NCBI RefSeq assembly: GCF_000428045.1
Contig: NZ_ATZE01000007.1
Location: 1 to 64,000 of the forward strand
Length of the DNA stretch: 64,000 bases
Origin: Sedimenticola selenatireducens DSM 17993
GTDB lineage: Bacteria > Pseudomonadota > Gammaproteobacteria > Chromatiales > Chromatiaceae
Direction: 5' to 3'
The notes beneath the pieces are model-generated. The model was not told the origin of the DNA. It saw nothing but the letters and a program-made list of their open reading frames with translations, and did no database searches. Numbering within the stretch: the first letter of the stretch is position 1; each line of letters begins with the position of its first letter. Positions 18,192 through 25,594 of the stretch are shown in pieces. Made by a program: the position numbers and the translations under genes.

Positions 18192-18901
18192 TGGAGTTCT
18201 CCTCCTTCACTCAATACTCCGTCGCTCAGGGTAAGGATGCGGTCGGCCCGTTCGGCCACCTCCAGGCTATGGGTCACGATAATCAGGGTGCGCTTGAGCT
18301 GTCTTGAGAGGCCGATCAGGATGCCGAGGATCTGGTCGCCGGTCTCCGCGTCCAGGTTGCCGGTGGGTTCATCGGCCAGCACGATAGTGGGGTTGTGAAT
18401 CAGTGCGCGGGCGATGGCAATGCGCTGCTGTTCGCCACCGGAGAGCTGGTCGGGGAAGGCGTTCCAGCGATCACCCAGCCCCACATCGGAAAGTATCAGG
18501 CCGACCATGCGACTGATCTCCAGTTCCTTGAGTCCGTTTAGCTCCAGCGGCAGACCCACGTTCTCGGCCACAGTCAGGGTCGGGATCAGGTTGAAGAACT
18601 GGTAGACAAAGCCGATGTGGCGGCGCCTCAGCAGGGTGCGGTCCCGTTCCGAGAGGGCATTGATGTCCTGCCCCAGCACCTGTATCCGGCCCTCTTGCGG
18701 GGTATCGATGCCGGCCAGCATATTCAGCAGGGTGGATTTGCCGGAACCGCTTCTGCCGAGCAGTGCAATACACTCGTACTCTGCCACCTGCAGATCAATG
18801 CCGTTCAGGATAGGTCGGCTGTCGCCCCCTTCACGGTAGCTGTGCATCAGTTGTTCAACGACAAGCAGCGGTTTGTTCTGTTTATTCTGCATATGCTTCA
18901 T
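18185..18901 (-). CDS. ABC transporter ATP-binding protein (LolD/MacB-type)
   Basis: Cytoplasmic ATPase of 238 aa that powers the double-FtsX permease. Walker A is GRSGSGKST (about 49-57), the signature is LSGGEQQR and Walker B is [12 protein letters not shown]. The H-loop His is in [14 protein letters not shown]. The sequence is closest to the LolD/FtsE/MacB group that pairs with FtsX-type permeases. It is the first gene of the three-gene operon and overlaps the permease gene by 7 bp. The start has an alternative Met at residue 4. Confidence 0.93.
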   Translation of the reverse strand: MKHMQNKQNKPLLVVEQLMHSYREGGDSRPILNGIDLQVAEYECIALLGRSGSGKSTLLNMLAGIDTPQEGRIQVLGQDINALSERDRTLLRRRHIGFVYQFFNLIPTLTVAENVGLPLELNGLKELEISRMVGLILSDVGLGDRWNAFPDQLSGGEQQRIAIARALIHNPTIVLADEPTGNLDAETGDQILGILIGLSRQLKRTLIIVTHSLEVAERADRILTLSDGVLSEGGELHW

Positions 18902-18988
18902 AGGATAGGAAATCTACAACAGTTCAGCTATCACCCGGCATGACTATTTGGCAAACTAGGCCATCAATCCGAACAGCCTGTCCAGACC

Positions 18989-20140
18989 ATGAGCATAACC
19001 ATTAATAGCAAACTTCCGGCAGTGGGCACCACCATCTTTACCGTAATCGGTGAGCTGGCCAACCGTCATCAGGCGATCAACCTGGGTCAGGGATTCCCCG
19101 ATTTCAGTGCCCCCCAGGCGCTGTTGGAGCGGGTGGATCATCACATCCGGCAGGGGCATAACCAGTATGCGCCCATGGCCGGGGTTGCCCGTCTGCGCGA
19201 GGCGATCGCCGCCAAGATCGAGCAGAGCTATGGCCGCCCGGTCTCGGCAGACCGGGAGGTTACGGTGACGCCCGGCGCCACCGTAGCGCTCTACTGCGCC
19301 ATCACCGCCTGTGTCAGGCCGGGGGACGAGGTGATTGTGTTTGATCCCGCCTACGACAGTTATGAACCGGCCATTGAACTGAGTGGCGGCCGTGCGGTGC
19401 ATCTGCCGCTGTTGCCGCCGGCCTTCGCTGTCGACTGGCAACGGGTCAAGGATGCCATCACGCCCCGGACCCGTATGATCATCCTCAACTCGCCCCACAA
19501 TCCGACCGGGGCAACCCTGTTGGCGGAGGATCTGGCGACCCTGGCCGAGCTGGTGCGGGATACCGATATCCTGCTGCTCTCCGATGAGGTGTACGAGCAT
19601 CTGGTCTATGACGGCGTGACCCACCAGAGCCTGCTGCAACACGACGAGCTGGCGGCGCGCGCCTTCGTTGTCTTCTCTTTCGGTAAGACCTACCACGTCA
19701 CCGGCTGGAAAACCGGCTACTGCATTGCCCCGGCCGCGCTCACCGCGGAACTGCGCAAGGTGCACCAGTATGTCACCTTTGTGGCGGTAACACCGATCCA
19801 GCTCGCCCTGGCGGATTTTATGCAATCCTGCCCGCAACACCACCAGCAACTTGCCGCCTTTTATCAGCGCAAACGGGACCTGTTCTGTGAGCAGATGGCC
19901 GGATCGCGTTTTCATTTTTCCCCGGCCAAGGGCACCTTTTTCCAGCTGATGGATTATAGTGAAATAAGTGACCAGGAAGATTTGGCCATGGCGGAGTGGC
20001 TGACCCGGGAGCAAGGGGTGGCGGCAATCCCGGTTTCGGTATTCTATGAAGAGCCGCCAGCGGCGCGTTATGTGCGCTTCTGTTTTGCCAAAGAGGACGA
20101 AACCCTCATCAGAGCAGCGGAGTTATTGTGCAGGATCTGA
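18989..20140 (+). CDS. ybdL: Methionine (glutamine-dependent) aminotransferase, YbdL-like
   Basis: Fold-type I PLP aminotransferase of 383 aa. It probably transaminates 4-methylthio-2-oxobutanoate (and phenylpyruvate) with glutamine as amino donor. Landmarks are LGQGFPDF (about 29-36), NQYAPMAGVARLREAI, NSPHNPTGATL and the PLP lysine in SFGKTYHVTGWKTGY. The C-terminal arginine is in YVRFCFAKED. It overlaps the omega-amidase gene by 13 bp, the classic glutamine transaminase/omega-amidase pairing used in methionine salvage. The ribosome-binding site is weak. Kynurenine aminotransferase is an alternative name for this subgroup. Confidence 0.9.
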   Translation: MSITINSKLPAVGTTIFTVIGELANRHQAINLGQGFPDFSAPQALLERVDHHIRQGHNQYAPMAGVARLREAIAAKIEQSYGRPVSADREVTVTPGATVALYCAITACVRPGDEVIVFDPAYDSYEPAIELSGGRAVHLPLLPPAFAVDWQRVKDAITPRTRMIILNSPHNPTGATLLAEDLATLAELVRDTDILLLSDEVYEHLVYDGVTHQSLLQHDELAARAFVVFSFGKTYHVTGWKTGYCIAPAALTAELRKVHQYVTFVAVTPIQLALADFMQSCPQHHQQLAAFYQRKRDLFCEQMAGSRFHFSPAKGTFFQLMDYSEISDQEDLAMAEWLTREQGVAAIPVSVFYEEPPAARYVRFCFAKEDETLIRAAELLCRI

Positions 20141-20895
20141 CCCTTACCCTGATACAGGACAGCATTTACTGGCAGGAGCCGGAAGCCAATCGAGAGCACT
20201 TCGAGGTGTTGATCTCACAGGCGCCGGCGTCCGATCTGATCCTGTTGCCGGAAATGTTCAGCACCGGTTTCTCGTTGGAGTCTTTCCAACTGGCCGAAAC
20301 CATGACCGGCGAGAGCATCCACTGGATGACCCGCATGGCGCGGGAGAGTGGGGCGGTGATCGCCGGTTCCCTGATCCTGGAGGATGCCGGTCACTACTTC
20401 AATCGGTTGATCTGGATGCGCCCGAACGGCAGTTTCGCCTTCTATGACAAACGCCACCTGTTCCGCATGGCGGAGGAACACCGCCACTACAAGCCGGGTG
20501 ATGCACGGCTGGTAGTTACCCTCAACGGCTGGCGCATCTGTCCGCTGGTCTGCTATGACCTGCGTTTCCCGGTCTGGAGTCGCAACAACAGCAGCTTCGA
20601 CCTGCTGCTCTATGTCGCCAACTGGCCGGAGAAGCGACGCATGCACTGGCAGCGACTGCTGCCGGCCCGGGCGATCGAGAACCTCTGCTATGTCGCCGGG
20701 CTGAACCGGGTCGGCGAAGACGGCAACAACATTGCCTACAGTGGCGACAGCGTGGTGATCTCACCCCAGGGCGAGGAGCTGTTGAACGCCGGCAGTGAGG
20801 CAGGGCTGTTCACTGTCCAGCTCAATCACGCCGAGCTGATGAGCTACCGGGAAGCATTCCCCGCCCACCTGGATGCGGATCATTTTTCCCTGTAA
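20128..20895 (+). CDS. yafV: Omega-amidase (nitrilase superfamily), YafV-like
   Basis: C-N hydrolase of 255 aa, predicted to hydrolyse 2-oxoglutaramate (the keto acid of glutamine) to 2-oxoglutarate and ammonia. The nitrilase triad is complete: Glu42 in LLPEMF, Lys108 in YDKRHLF and Cys142 in PLVCYDLRFP. The start is a GTG inside the aminotransferase gene, 13 bp before its stop, so the two are translationally coupled. Removing oxoglutaramate makes glutamine-dependent transamination irreversible, which explains the pairing. Confidence 0.92.
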   Translation: MQDLTLTLIQDSIYWQEPEANREHFEVLISQAPASDLILLPEMFSTGFSLESFQLAETMTGESIHWMTRMARESGAVIAGSLILEDAGHYFNRLIWMRPNGSFAFYDKRHLFRMAEEHRHYKPGDARLVVTLNGWRICPLVCYDLRFPVWSRNNSSFDLLLYVANWPEKRRMHWQRLLPARAIENLCYVAGLNRVGEDGNNIAYSGDSVVISPQGEELLNAGSEAGLFTVQLNHAELMSYREAFPAHLDADHFSL

Positions 20896-21023
20896 TACTC
20901 CTTGAATAGGGCACCTGAACCCAGCCCCGATAAATCCCCAAACGGGTTCCATGCTTCCCAAGAAATTAGTTCATTATTATACGGTTGTTTGATAGGCTTC
21001 TTTATTGAAGATCAGCCGGTAGC

Positions 21024-21110
21024 CGGTAAGTTGGGGTGAGGAATGAACCCCAACTTCACGCGGTACACGCTGAAGAACCGTTGGGGTTCGCAAGCTTACC
21101 CTAACCTACG
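21024..21110 (+). repeat. Dispersed repeat B (GTAGGTTGGGGTGAGG type), copy 1
   Basis: GGTAAGTTGGGGTGAGGAATG is followed by AACCCCAAC, then GTTGGGGTTCG and CCTAACCTACG, giving nested inverted repeats (TTGGGG/CCCCAA). Related copies lie at 22971-23006, 24824-24906 and 56116-56198. This family is typical of REP-like doublets linked to RAYT transposases. This copy ends about 50 bases before the OLD-family gene. Confidence 0.75.
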
Positions 21111-21159
21111 AGCTTGGTAAGGGACTTCTGCGAGTAGGTTAAATATTGAAAAGTACTTT

Positions 21160-22932
21160 ATGAAAATAATTAAAAAGATCGAAATTAGCTATTTTAGGTC
21201 AGTGTATTCAGTGGATTTAAAGAACGTTGATGATCTGAATATTTTGATTGGTGGAAATGACAGTGGGAAGTCAAATATTTTAAAGGCTTTAAACCTGTTT
21301 TTTAACAATAAGACGGAATTAGGCCAAGAATATTACTTTTCGGATGATCTGACGAGAAAGAGGGAGCAAGAGGCACGAGATACGAAAGGGCGTGCAACTA
21401 TATGGATCAAGGTTCATTTTTATAACTTTTTAAATTGGAAATCTCTACCAAAGGAATTTGTCATTAAGAAGGTTTGGAATCGGTATGTTGCTGAGCCAGA
21501 AGTGGCATACCCGAAAGGTCTTCCCTCAACTGCGATTGCTAGGTTCTTGAATAAAATTTCTTTTCATTACGTGCCGGCTGTTCGAGGAAGAGACATATTT
21601 AGCCACTACTTGTCGCTGCTCCATGACGCCCTGCTTGAAGATGAGAAAGCTGGATTGATTAACTCAACAGATGAGTTAATGAATACTTTGAACAATAGCA
21701 CTCAGGATATGAGTGAGAAAATAAAAGAAGGGGTAGGTATAGAAAGCAGTATACAACCCCCAACAAACTTGCGTGTATTATTTAACGCTCTTGATTTCTC
21801 AACTGGGTATGGAGATCACAGTGTACCTCTTCAAAAGCGAGGGGACGGCATACAAAGTAGACATATACCCTATATTCTTGATTTCATTGCAAGGCATACA
21901 AACACACATCACATATGGGCATATGAAGAGCCGGAAACATCATTAGAGCTTGGCCCTGCGTTTGAGCTTGCGAAACAATTTAAGGAGGAGTTTTGCGAGG
22001 AAAACCAAATTTTTCTTACGACCCACTCGCCAGCGTTTTATGATTTATCTGGAGATCACGTATCTAAATGGTATGTGTATCAAATGGAATTGGAGAGCGG
22101 TAATGAAACCCGGGCTGAAAAAGTGTCTTCTGAAGAGATATTAGATCGCAAGCTCGGTGTAGCTGCATTAGTTGCTGACCGAGCAAGAGAAGCATATGAG
22201 CAGATACAAACTTTAACGACTACAGTCAATAGACTTGACGCAGAGCTTGTACAACAAGCGATTCCTCATGTAATCGTTGAAGGTGTCACGGATAAAACCA
22301 TTATGGAGGAGGCATATCGCAAGCTTTATCCCAATGATGATCCTTTTTGTGAATTCTTACATGCAGGAGGAGCTACGAATATCCCACCGTATCTTAAGTC
22401 TGCCAAAGTTTTGTCAAAAGAATTTTCTCACGCTGTTATCGGTTTATTCGACAGGGACCAAGAAGGAAGAAAACAAATAAGGGAGTTCTCTTCCAGTGGG
22501 CGTATAGATGATACTGAATTTTACGAAATATCTTCTGAGCGAATGCTTTATGCTGGTTTGCTTGCACTACCTGAGACGCTTCAAGCTATCGAAGAAGATA
22601 TAAAAAATAACATAGGTAGTGAACTCAATCTACCAGTACCGATTGAGTTCATGTTTCCTGCGGAGGTTATAAGTGAAGCATTAGGCGAGGGGGTCATTGA
22701 GCTTGAAGATCGAATAGCAAAAGCGAATGACCCTGAGCTACCCACTACTATTAATCTTAGCGATCTTTATTCAAATCAACTTCCAGATGGAAGTGGGTAT
22801 CTTGCTAAAAAAGTAAAAAAGAGTACTAAGACCCAATTTTCAAACTGGGTGTCCGAGCAGCCAGCAGAGTCATTTGAAAACTTTAGGACTATTTTCGAAC
22901 AACTTAAAATAGTGATTGATACGGAGCAATAA
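21160..22932 (+). CDS. OLD-family nuclease (AAA ATPase + TOPRIM)
   Basis: Protein of 590 aa. The N-terminal ABC-type ATPase has Walker A GGNDSGKSN (31-39) and the late ATPase motifs HIWAYEEPETSLELG and IFLTTHSPAFYD. A C-terminal TOPRIM nuclease domain begins near residue 368, with the metal-binding Glu in HVIVEGVTDK and the DxD-like acidic pair in GLFDRDQEG. OLD proteins are DNA nucleases with roles in phage exclusion or repair. There is no UvrD-like helicase next to it, so it is a lone (class 1-like) OLD, not a Gabija pair. The gene is clearly AT-rich against its neighbours and is bracketed by repeat B copies, which suggests recent acquisition. Anti-phage function is inferred from family only. 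Confidence 0.88.
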   Translation: MKIIKKIEISYFRSVYSVDLKNVDDLNILIGGNDSGKSNILKALNLFFNNKTELGQEYYFSDDLTRKREQEARDTKGRATIWIKVHFYNFLNWKSLPKEFVIKKVWNRYVAEPEVAYPKGLPSTAIARFLNKISFHYVPAVRGRDIFSHYLSLLHDALLEDEKAGLINSTDELMNTLNNSTQDMSEKIKEGVGIESSIQPPTNLRVLFNALDFSTGYGDHSVPLQKRGDGIQSRHIPYILDFIARHTNTHHIWAYEEPETSLELGPAFELAKQFKEEFCEENQIFLTTHSPAFYDLSGDHVSKWYVYQMELESGNETRAEKVSSEEILDRKLGVAALVADRAREAYEQIQTLTTTVNRLDAELVQQAIPHVIVEGVTDKTIMEEAYRKLYPNDDPFCEFLHAGGATNIPPYLKSAKVLSKEFSHAVIGLFDRDQEGRKQIREFSSSGRIDDTEFYEISSERMLYAGLLALPETLQAIEEDIKNNIGSELNLPVPIEFMFPAEVISEALGEGVIELEDRIAKANDPELPTTINLSDLYSNQLPDGSGYLAKKVKKSTKTQFSNWVSEQPAESFENFRTIFEQLKIVIDTEQ

Positions 22933-22970
22933 TAATTTAACATATATGAGCCTTCTCGGAGCCAATAGCC

Positions 22971-23006
22971 CGTAGGTTGGCGTCCGTTCCTCACCCAATC
23001 CTACGG
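22971..23006 (-). repeat. Dispersed repeat B, copy 2 (short)
   Basis: CGTAGGTTGGCGTCCGTTCC is followed by TCACCCAATCCTACGG, so GTAGGTTGG and CCAATCCTAC face each other. It is related to the copies at 21024 and 24824 and lies 38 bases after the OLD stop codon. Confidence 0.65.
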
Positions 23007-23024
23007 ACTCAATCAACCGAGCCA

Positions 23025-23058
23025 AGTAGGGTGGGCACGCCTTTTGTGCCCATGCGGA
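23025..23058. repeat. Dispersed hairpin repeat D (GTGGGCACGC type)
   Basis: GTAGGGTGGGCACGC and GTGCCCATGCGG flank a short CTTTT loop and can form a GGGCAC/GTGCCC stem. It resembles a widespread intergenic repeat. Only one copy is seen here. Confidence 0.5.
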
Positions 23059-23368
23059 TAGAAGGTTTATTCATCTGGAAGCGGACATTTCGCTCCTTAA
23101 GACTCCCCTGTAAGTATAGGTAATAGAGTTTCCCCTATACTCATTACTATGCGATTAGCATTCGGCCATTGCATACACGCACAACCAGGAGTGCAAATTG
23201 CTTCCTGTCGGTCAACGTTTAATCGTACGTCGCACCGTTGTTACGAGTGCAACAGCCCGCTTATTAACGGAAAGGCCGCACAAACAAAAGCGGTTGATGA
23301 TAAATGAAGTGCAACTACTCGTTGGACCGAATTACCACCAACCGCGTTAATACCACGCCTGATAATTA

Positions 23369-23935
23369 TTACTGAATGGTCATTTTAATTTCAACCGGGA
23401 TGGCCCTGGATACCATTTCGTAAACCGGAGAGAAGCTGATCAGTTTCCCGATAGTTGCCTCATCAGCGGGCGTTTTAACCCGGATATCGACATTAACTTT
23501 TTGATATCCACGGCTGACATCCTCTGAAACGCCAAAGAAACCGCGAGCATCCATCTCGCCTTCAGCGGAAATATCAAGCGATTCGATTGGGATACCTTGT
23601 ACCGATGCATGGGCAACCACGGTCGTGTTCAGGCAACTGACCAGGGCGTTGAGATAATGTTCAACCGCATTCGGCGCCGTGTTCTGCCCCGCCAGGAATA
23701 CAGGCTGGTCAGCATTCACGGTCAACACTTGTGTACGCTCCGCTTGCTCACTATTGCCTGCGTAGAAGCTCTTGATAGCGGTGCGACTGCGGCTGCCGTT
23801 AATCCACTCATTTTTGGCGCGGAAGCGAAACTTACCGTAGTTTTCGTCCCGTGACATGTTGGTCGCCAGTTCTACAATGCGCTGGGTATCAACGCCATTT
23901 ACCAGGTGGTCAATTTTTTTTGCAGTATGGGTCAT
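23369..23935 (-). CDS. OsmC-family protein
   Basis: Soluble 188-aa protein of the OsmC/Ohr fold, of the group often linked to thiol-dependent peroxide handling or stress. The first conserved Cys is present in LNALVSCLNTTVVAHA (about residue 110). The position of the second family Cys reads FSPVYEMVSRAIPVEI, with Ser in place of Cys, so a two-Cys Ohr-type peroxidase cycle is unlikely. It is transcribed divergently from the HxlR-type regulator at 24101, with a 165-bp shared promoter region. The regulator probably controls it. Confidence 0.85.
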   Translation of the reverse strand: MTHTAKKIDHLVNGVDTQRIVELATNMSRDENYGKFRFRAKNEWINGSRSRTAIKSFYAGNSEQAERTQVLTVNADQPVFLAGQNTAPNAVEHYLNALVSCLNTTVVAHASVQGIPIESLDISAEGEMDARGFFGVSEDVSRGYQKVNVDIRVKTPADEATIGKLISFSPVYEMVSRAIPVEIKMTIQ

Positions 23936-24100
23936 GATATTTCTCCTAAGGGGTTTGGTGGTTTAAATCGACTTATCGCGTCGATGGAGAAATATTATGC
24001 AAACACTGTTTACCCTTATACGTCTTGGAATGTAGTAAACCACTACAAAATCTGTAGTAGACTATTTGATACCTGCAACGATTGATGGCTGGGAGGCACT

Positions 24101-24808
24101 ATGGACTATGGGCAGTTCTGTCCCATCGCTAAGGCAACCGAATTGCTCGGTGAGCGCTGGATGCTACTTATTCTGCGCGAACTGTCCCTTGGTTCCCATC
24201 GTTATAGCGAACTCCAACGCGGCCTGTCTCGAATATCACCCTCATTGTTAACCAAGCGACTGAAGCAACTTGAAGATGCCGGCATTGTTGTGCGTAAGAC
24301 ACAGCAGGGCCGTAAAGGACATCAATATTTCCTGACACCTGCCGGCAAGGAATTAAAACCGCTGATAGAAAATCTCGCTGTATGGGGTATGCGTTGGGCG
24401 CGCGGTCAATTGCGTGATGAAGAACTGGATGTTGAATTCCTTATGTGGGATATCCAGCGTCGCCTGCAGATAGACGAACTACCGGATGGCGAAACCATAT
24501 TCTGTTTTATCTTTAACGACATTGAACGCTACAACAACTGGTGGCTCATCGTGCGCGCCGACAGTGTCGACCTCTGTACCGATAATCCGGGAATGGACGT
24601 TGATCTTTATATCCGCAGTTCACTCCGTACCATGGTGGAAGTCTGGGAGGGGGACTTGGCTCTGCAGGCTGCATTAGATGATGAGCGAATAGATACACAA
24701 GGCAATAAACAGCTGTCAAAAACCATGTTGAGTTGGTTTGGTATCAATCCATATGCGGATGTTCGTCCTGGTGATCCAGCCTTGACCAGGGTTGCTGCAG
24801 ACGATTGA
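24101..24808 (+). CDS. HxlR-family regulator with SCP2-like C-terminal domain
   Basis: DNA-binding protein of 235 aa. The N-terminal ~100 residues form an HxlR winged helix: CPIAKATELLGERWMLLILREL, the GSHRYSELQRGLSRISPSLLTKRLK recognition region in pieces, and a PAGKELKPL wing. The Cys at residue 7 is the position that can sense oxidation or electrophiles in relatives. The C-terminal ~110 residues resemble an SCP2/sterol-carrier-like domain (LYIRSSLRTMVEVWEGDLAL), a common extension in this subgroup. The ribosome-binding site GGGAGGC lies before the ATG. It is divergent from osmC, its likely target. Confidence 0.88.
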   Translation: MDYGQFCPIAKATELLGERWMLLILRELSLGSHRYSELQRGLSRISPSLLTKRLKQLEDAGIVVRKTQQGRKGHQYFLTPAGKELKPLIENLAVWGMRWARGQLRDEELDVEFLMWDIQRRLQIDELPDGETIFCFIFNDIERYNNWWLIVRADSVDLCTDNPGMDVDLYIRSSLRTMVEVWEGDLALQAALDDERIDTQGNKQLSKTMLSWFGINPYADVRPGDPALTRVAADD

Positions 24809-24823
24809 TTATAAAATGAAGCC

Positions 24824-24906
24824 GGTAGGTTGGGGTGAGGAATGAACCCCAACATCACGTTAATCACGAATGCAAACCCGTTGGGATTCCTGTAATTATA
24901 ACCAAC
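24824..24906 (+). repeat. Dispersed repeat B, copy 3
   Basis: GGTAGGTTGGGGTGAGGAAT is followed by GAACCCCAACATCACG, and after a spacer by CGTTGGGATTCC...ACCAAC, giving nested inverted arms. It lies 46 bases before a RAYT transposase start remnant, the usual arrangement for REP elements and their cognate transposase. Confidence 0.78.
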
Positions 24907-24952
24907 TCGCCAACGGCAATTATCGCGCATAATAAACAAAGGATTGCGAAAC

Positions 24953-24997
24953 ATGCGCTACCGACGTGCAGATGTGAAAGGCGGCACCTATTTTATA
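24953..24997 (+). pseudogene. Truncated REP-associated tyrosine transposase (RAYT) start
   Basis: An ATG preceded by AAAGGATTGCGAAAC opens a frame reading MRYRRADVKGGTYFI. This matches the conserved N-terminus of Y1_Tnp/RAYT proteins (YRRA...GGTYFF). The similarity stops after about 15 codons and the frame continues into unrelated sequence. The HUH catalytic motif and active tyrosine are absent. It directly follows repeat B copy 3, so this is a dead remnant of the element that probably spread repeat B. Confidence 0.7.
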
Positions 24998-25129
24998 CAG
25001 AGGCGAGTGACTGGAACGTCATGGCTAACGATATCGAATCCGGTTATGGGGGGCGAATGGAATTTAGTTGGAGTTCACGGGCTTATCTCAACCCGCGGGC
25101 TGTCGTAAATATTAAGTCGGAGAAAAGAA

Positions 25130-25513
25130 ATGGATCACGACCTGGAGTCAAATAAACAAAATGCTATTGCATTTTATCGCACCGCTTACCTGGGAGATCC
25201 GTCCAGGGCTGTCAAGGATTATGTCGGTGCAGAATACATACAGCACAACCCACTGGTCGCCGATGGTAAGCAGGCGTTCATCGACTACTTCGAAGAAATG
25301 GCCCGGGATTATCCTGACAAAAGCATCGAATTTGTCAGAGCAGTAGCCGAGGATAATTTGGTGGCACTTCACACTCATCAGACATGGCCAGGCAATGAAC
25401 AATACGTGACAATGGATTTTTTCCGTTTCGACCATAATGGAAAAATTGTTGAACATTGGGATTCAATACAGGAGGTTCCAAGTGAAACAAAGAATGGAAA
25501 CCCAATGTACTAG
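25130..25513 (+). CDS. SnoaL-like polyketide-cyclase/NTF2-fold protein
   Basis: Small soluble protein of 127 aa with the NTF2-like fold of the SnoaL group. The N-terminal helix is ESNKQNAIAFYRTAY. Family-like segments are YIQHNPLVADGKQAFIDYF and the final strand FRFDHNGKIVEHWDSIQEVP, where conserved His/Asp line the pocket. Enzymes of this group do aldol/isomerase-like chemistry, but many members are uncharacterised. It stands alone after the RAYT remnant. GGAGAAAAGAA gives a clear ribosome-binding site. Confidence 0.82.
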   Translation: MDHDLESNKQNAIAFYRTAYLGDPSRAVKDYVGAEYIQHNPLVADGKQAFIDYFEEMARDYPDKSIEFVRAVAEDNLVALHTHQTWPGNEQYVTMDFFRFDHNGKIVEHWDSIQEVPSETKNGNPMY

Positions 25514-25594
25514 ACAAACAGATGACAGCTACATGGTCATACCTGCGAAGGACGAAATGCCGGGCCTAATCTGGGTGTCACAGGCCACGAATGC

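Larger units (their letters stand above)
22933..23368. other. Intergenic region with repeats, downstream of the OLD gene
   Basis: Contains a short repeat B copy (22971-23006) and a hairpin element GTAGGGTGGGCACGCC...GTGCCCATGCGG (23025-23058), a second dispersed repeat type. The remainder to 23368 is moderately AT-rich and shows no convincing coding frame. It is plausibly the right edge of the acquired segment. Confidence 0.5.
24809..25129. other. Intergenic region with repeat B and a RAYT remnant
   Basis: Contains repeat B copy 3 (24824-24906) and the truncated RAYT start at 24953. The last ~130 bases are a leader for the SnoaL-like gene, which has a good GGAGAAAAGAA ribosome-binding site. 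Confidence 0.6.

Noticed and set aside
23100-23368. A possible integron attC-like site near GTTAA sequences downstream of the OLD gene
   Set aside because: The required paired R and L boxes and an integrase gene are not visible.
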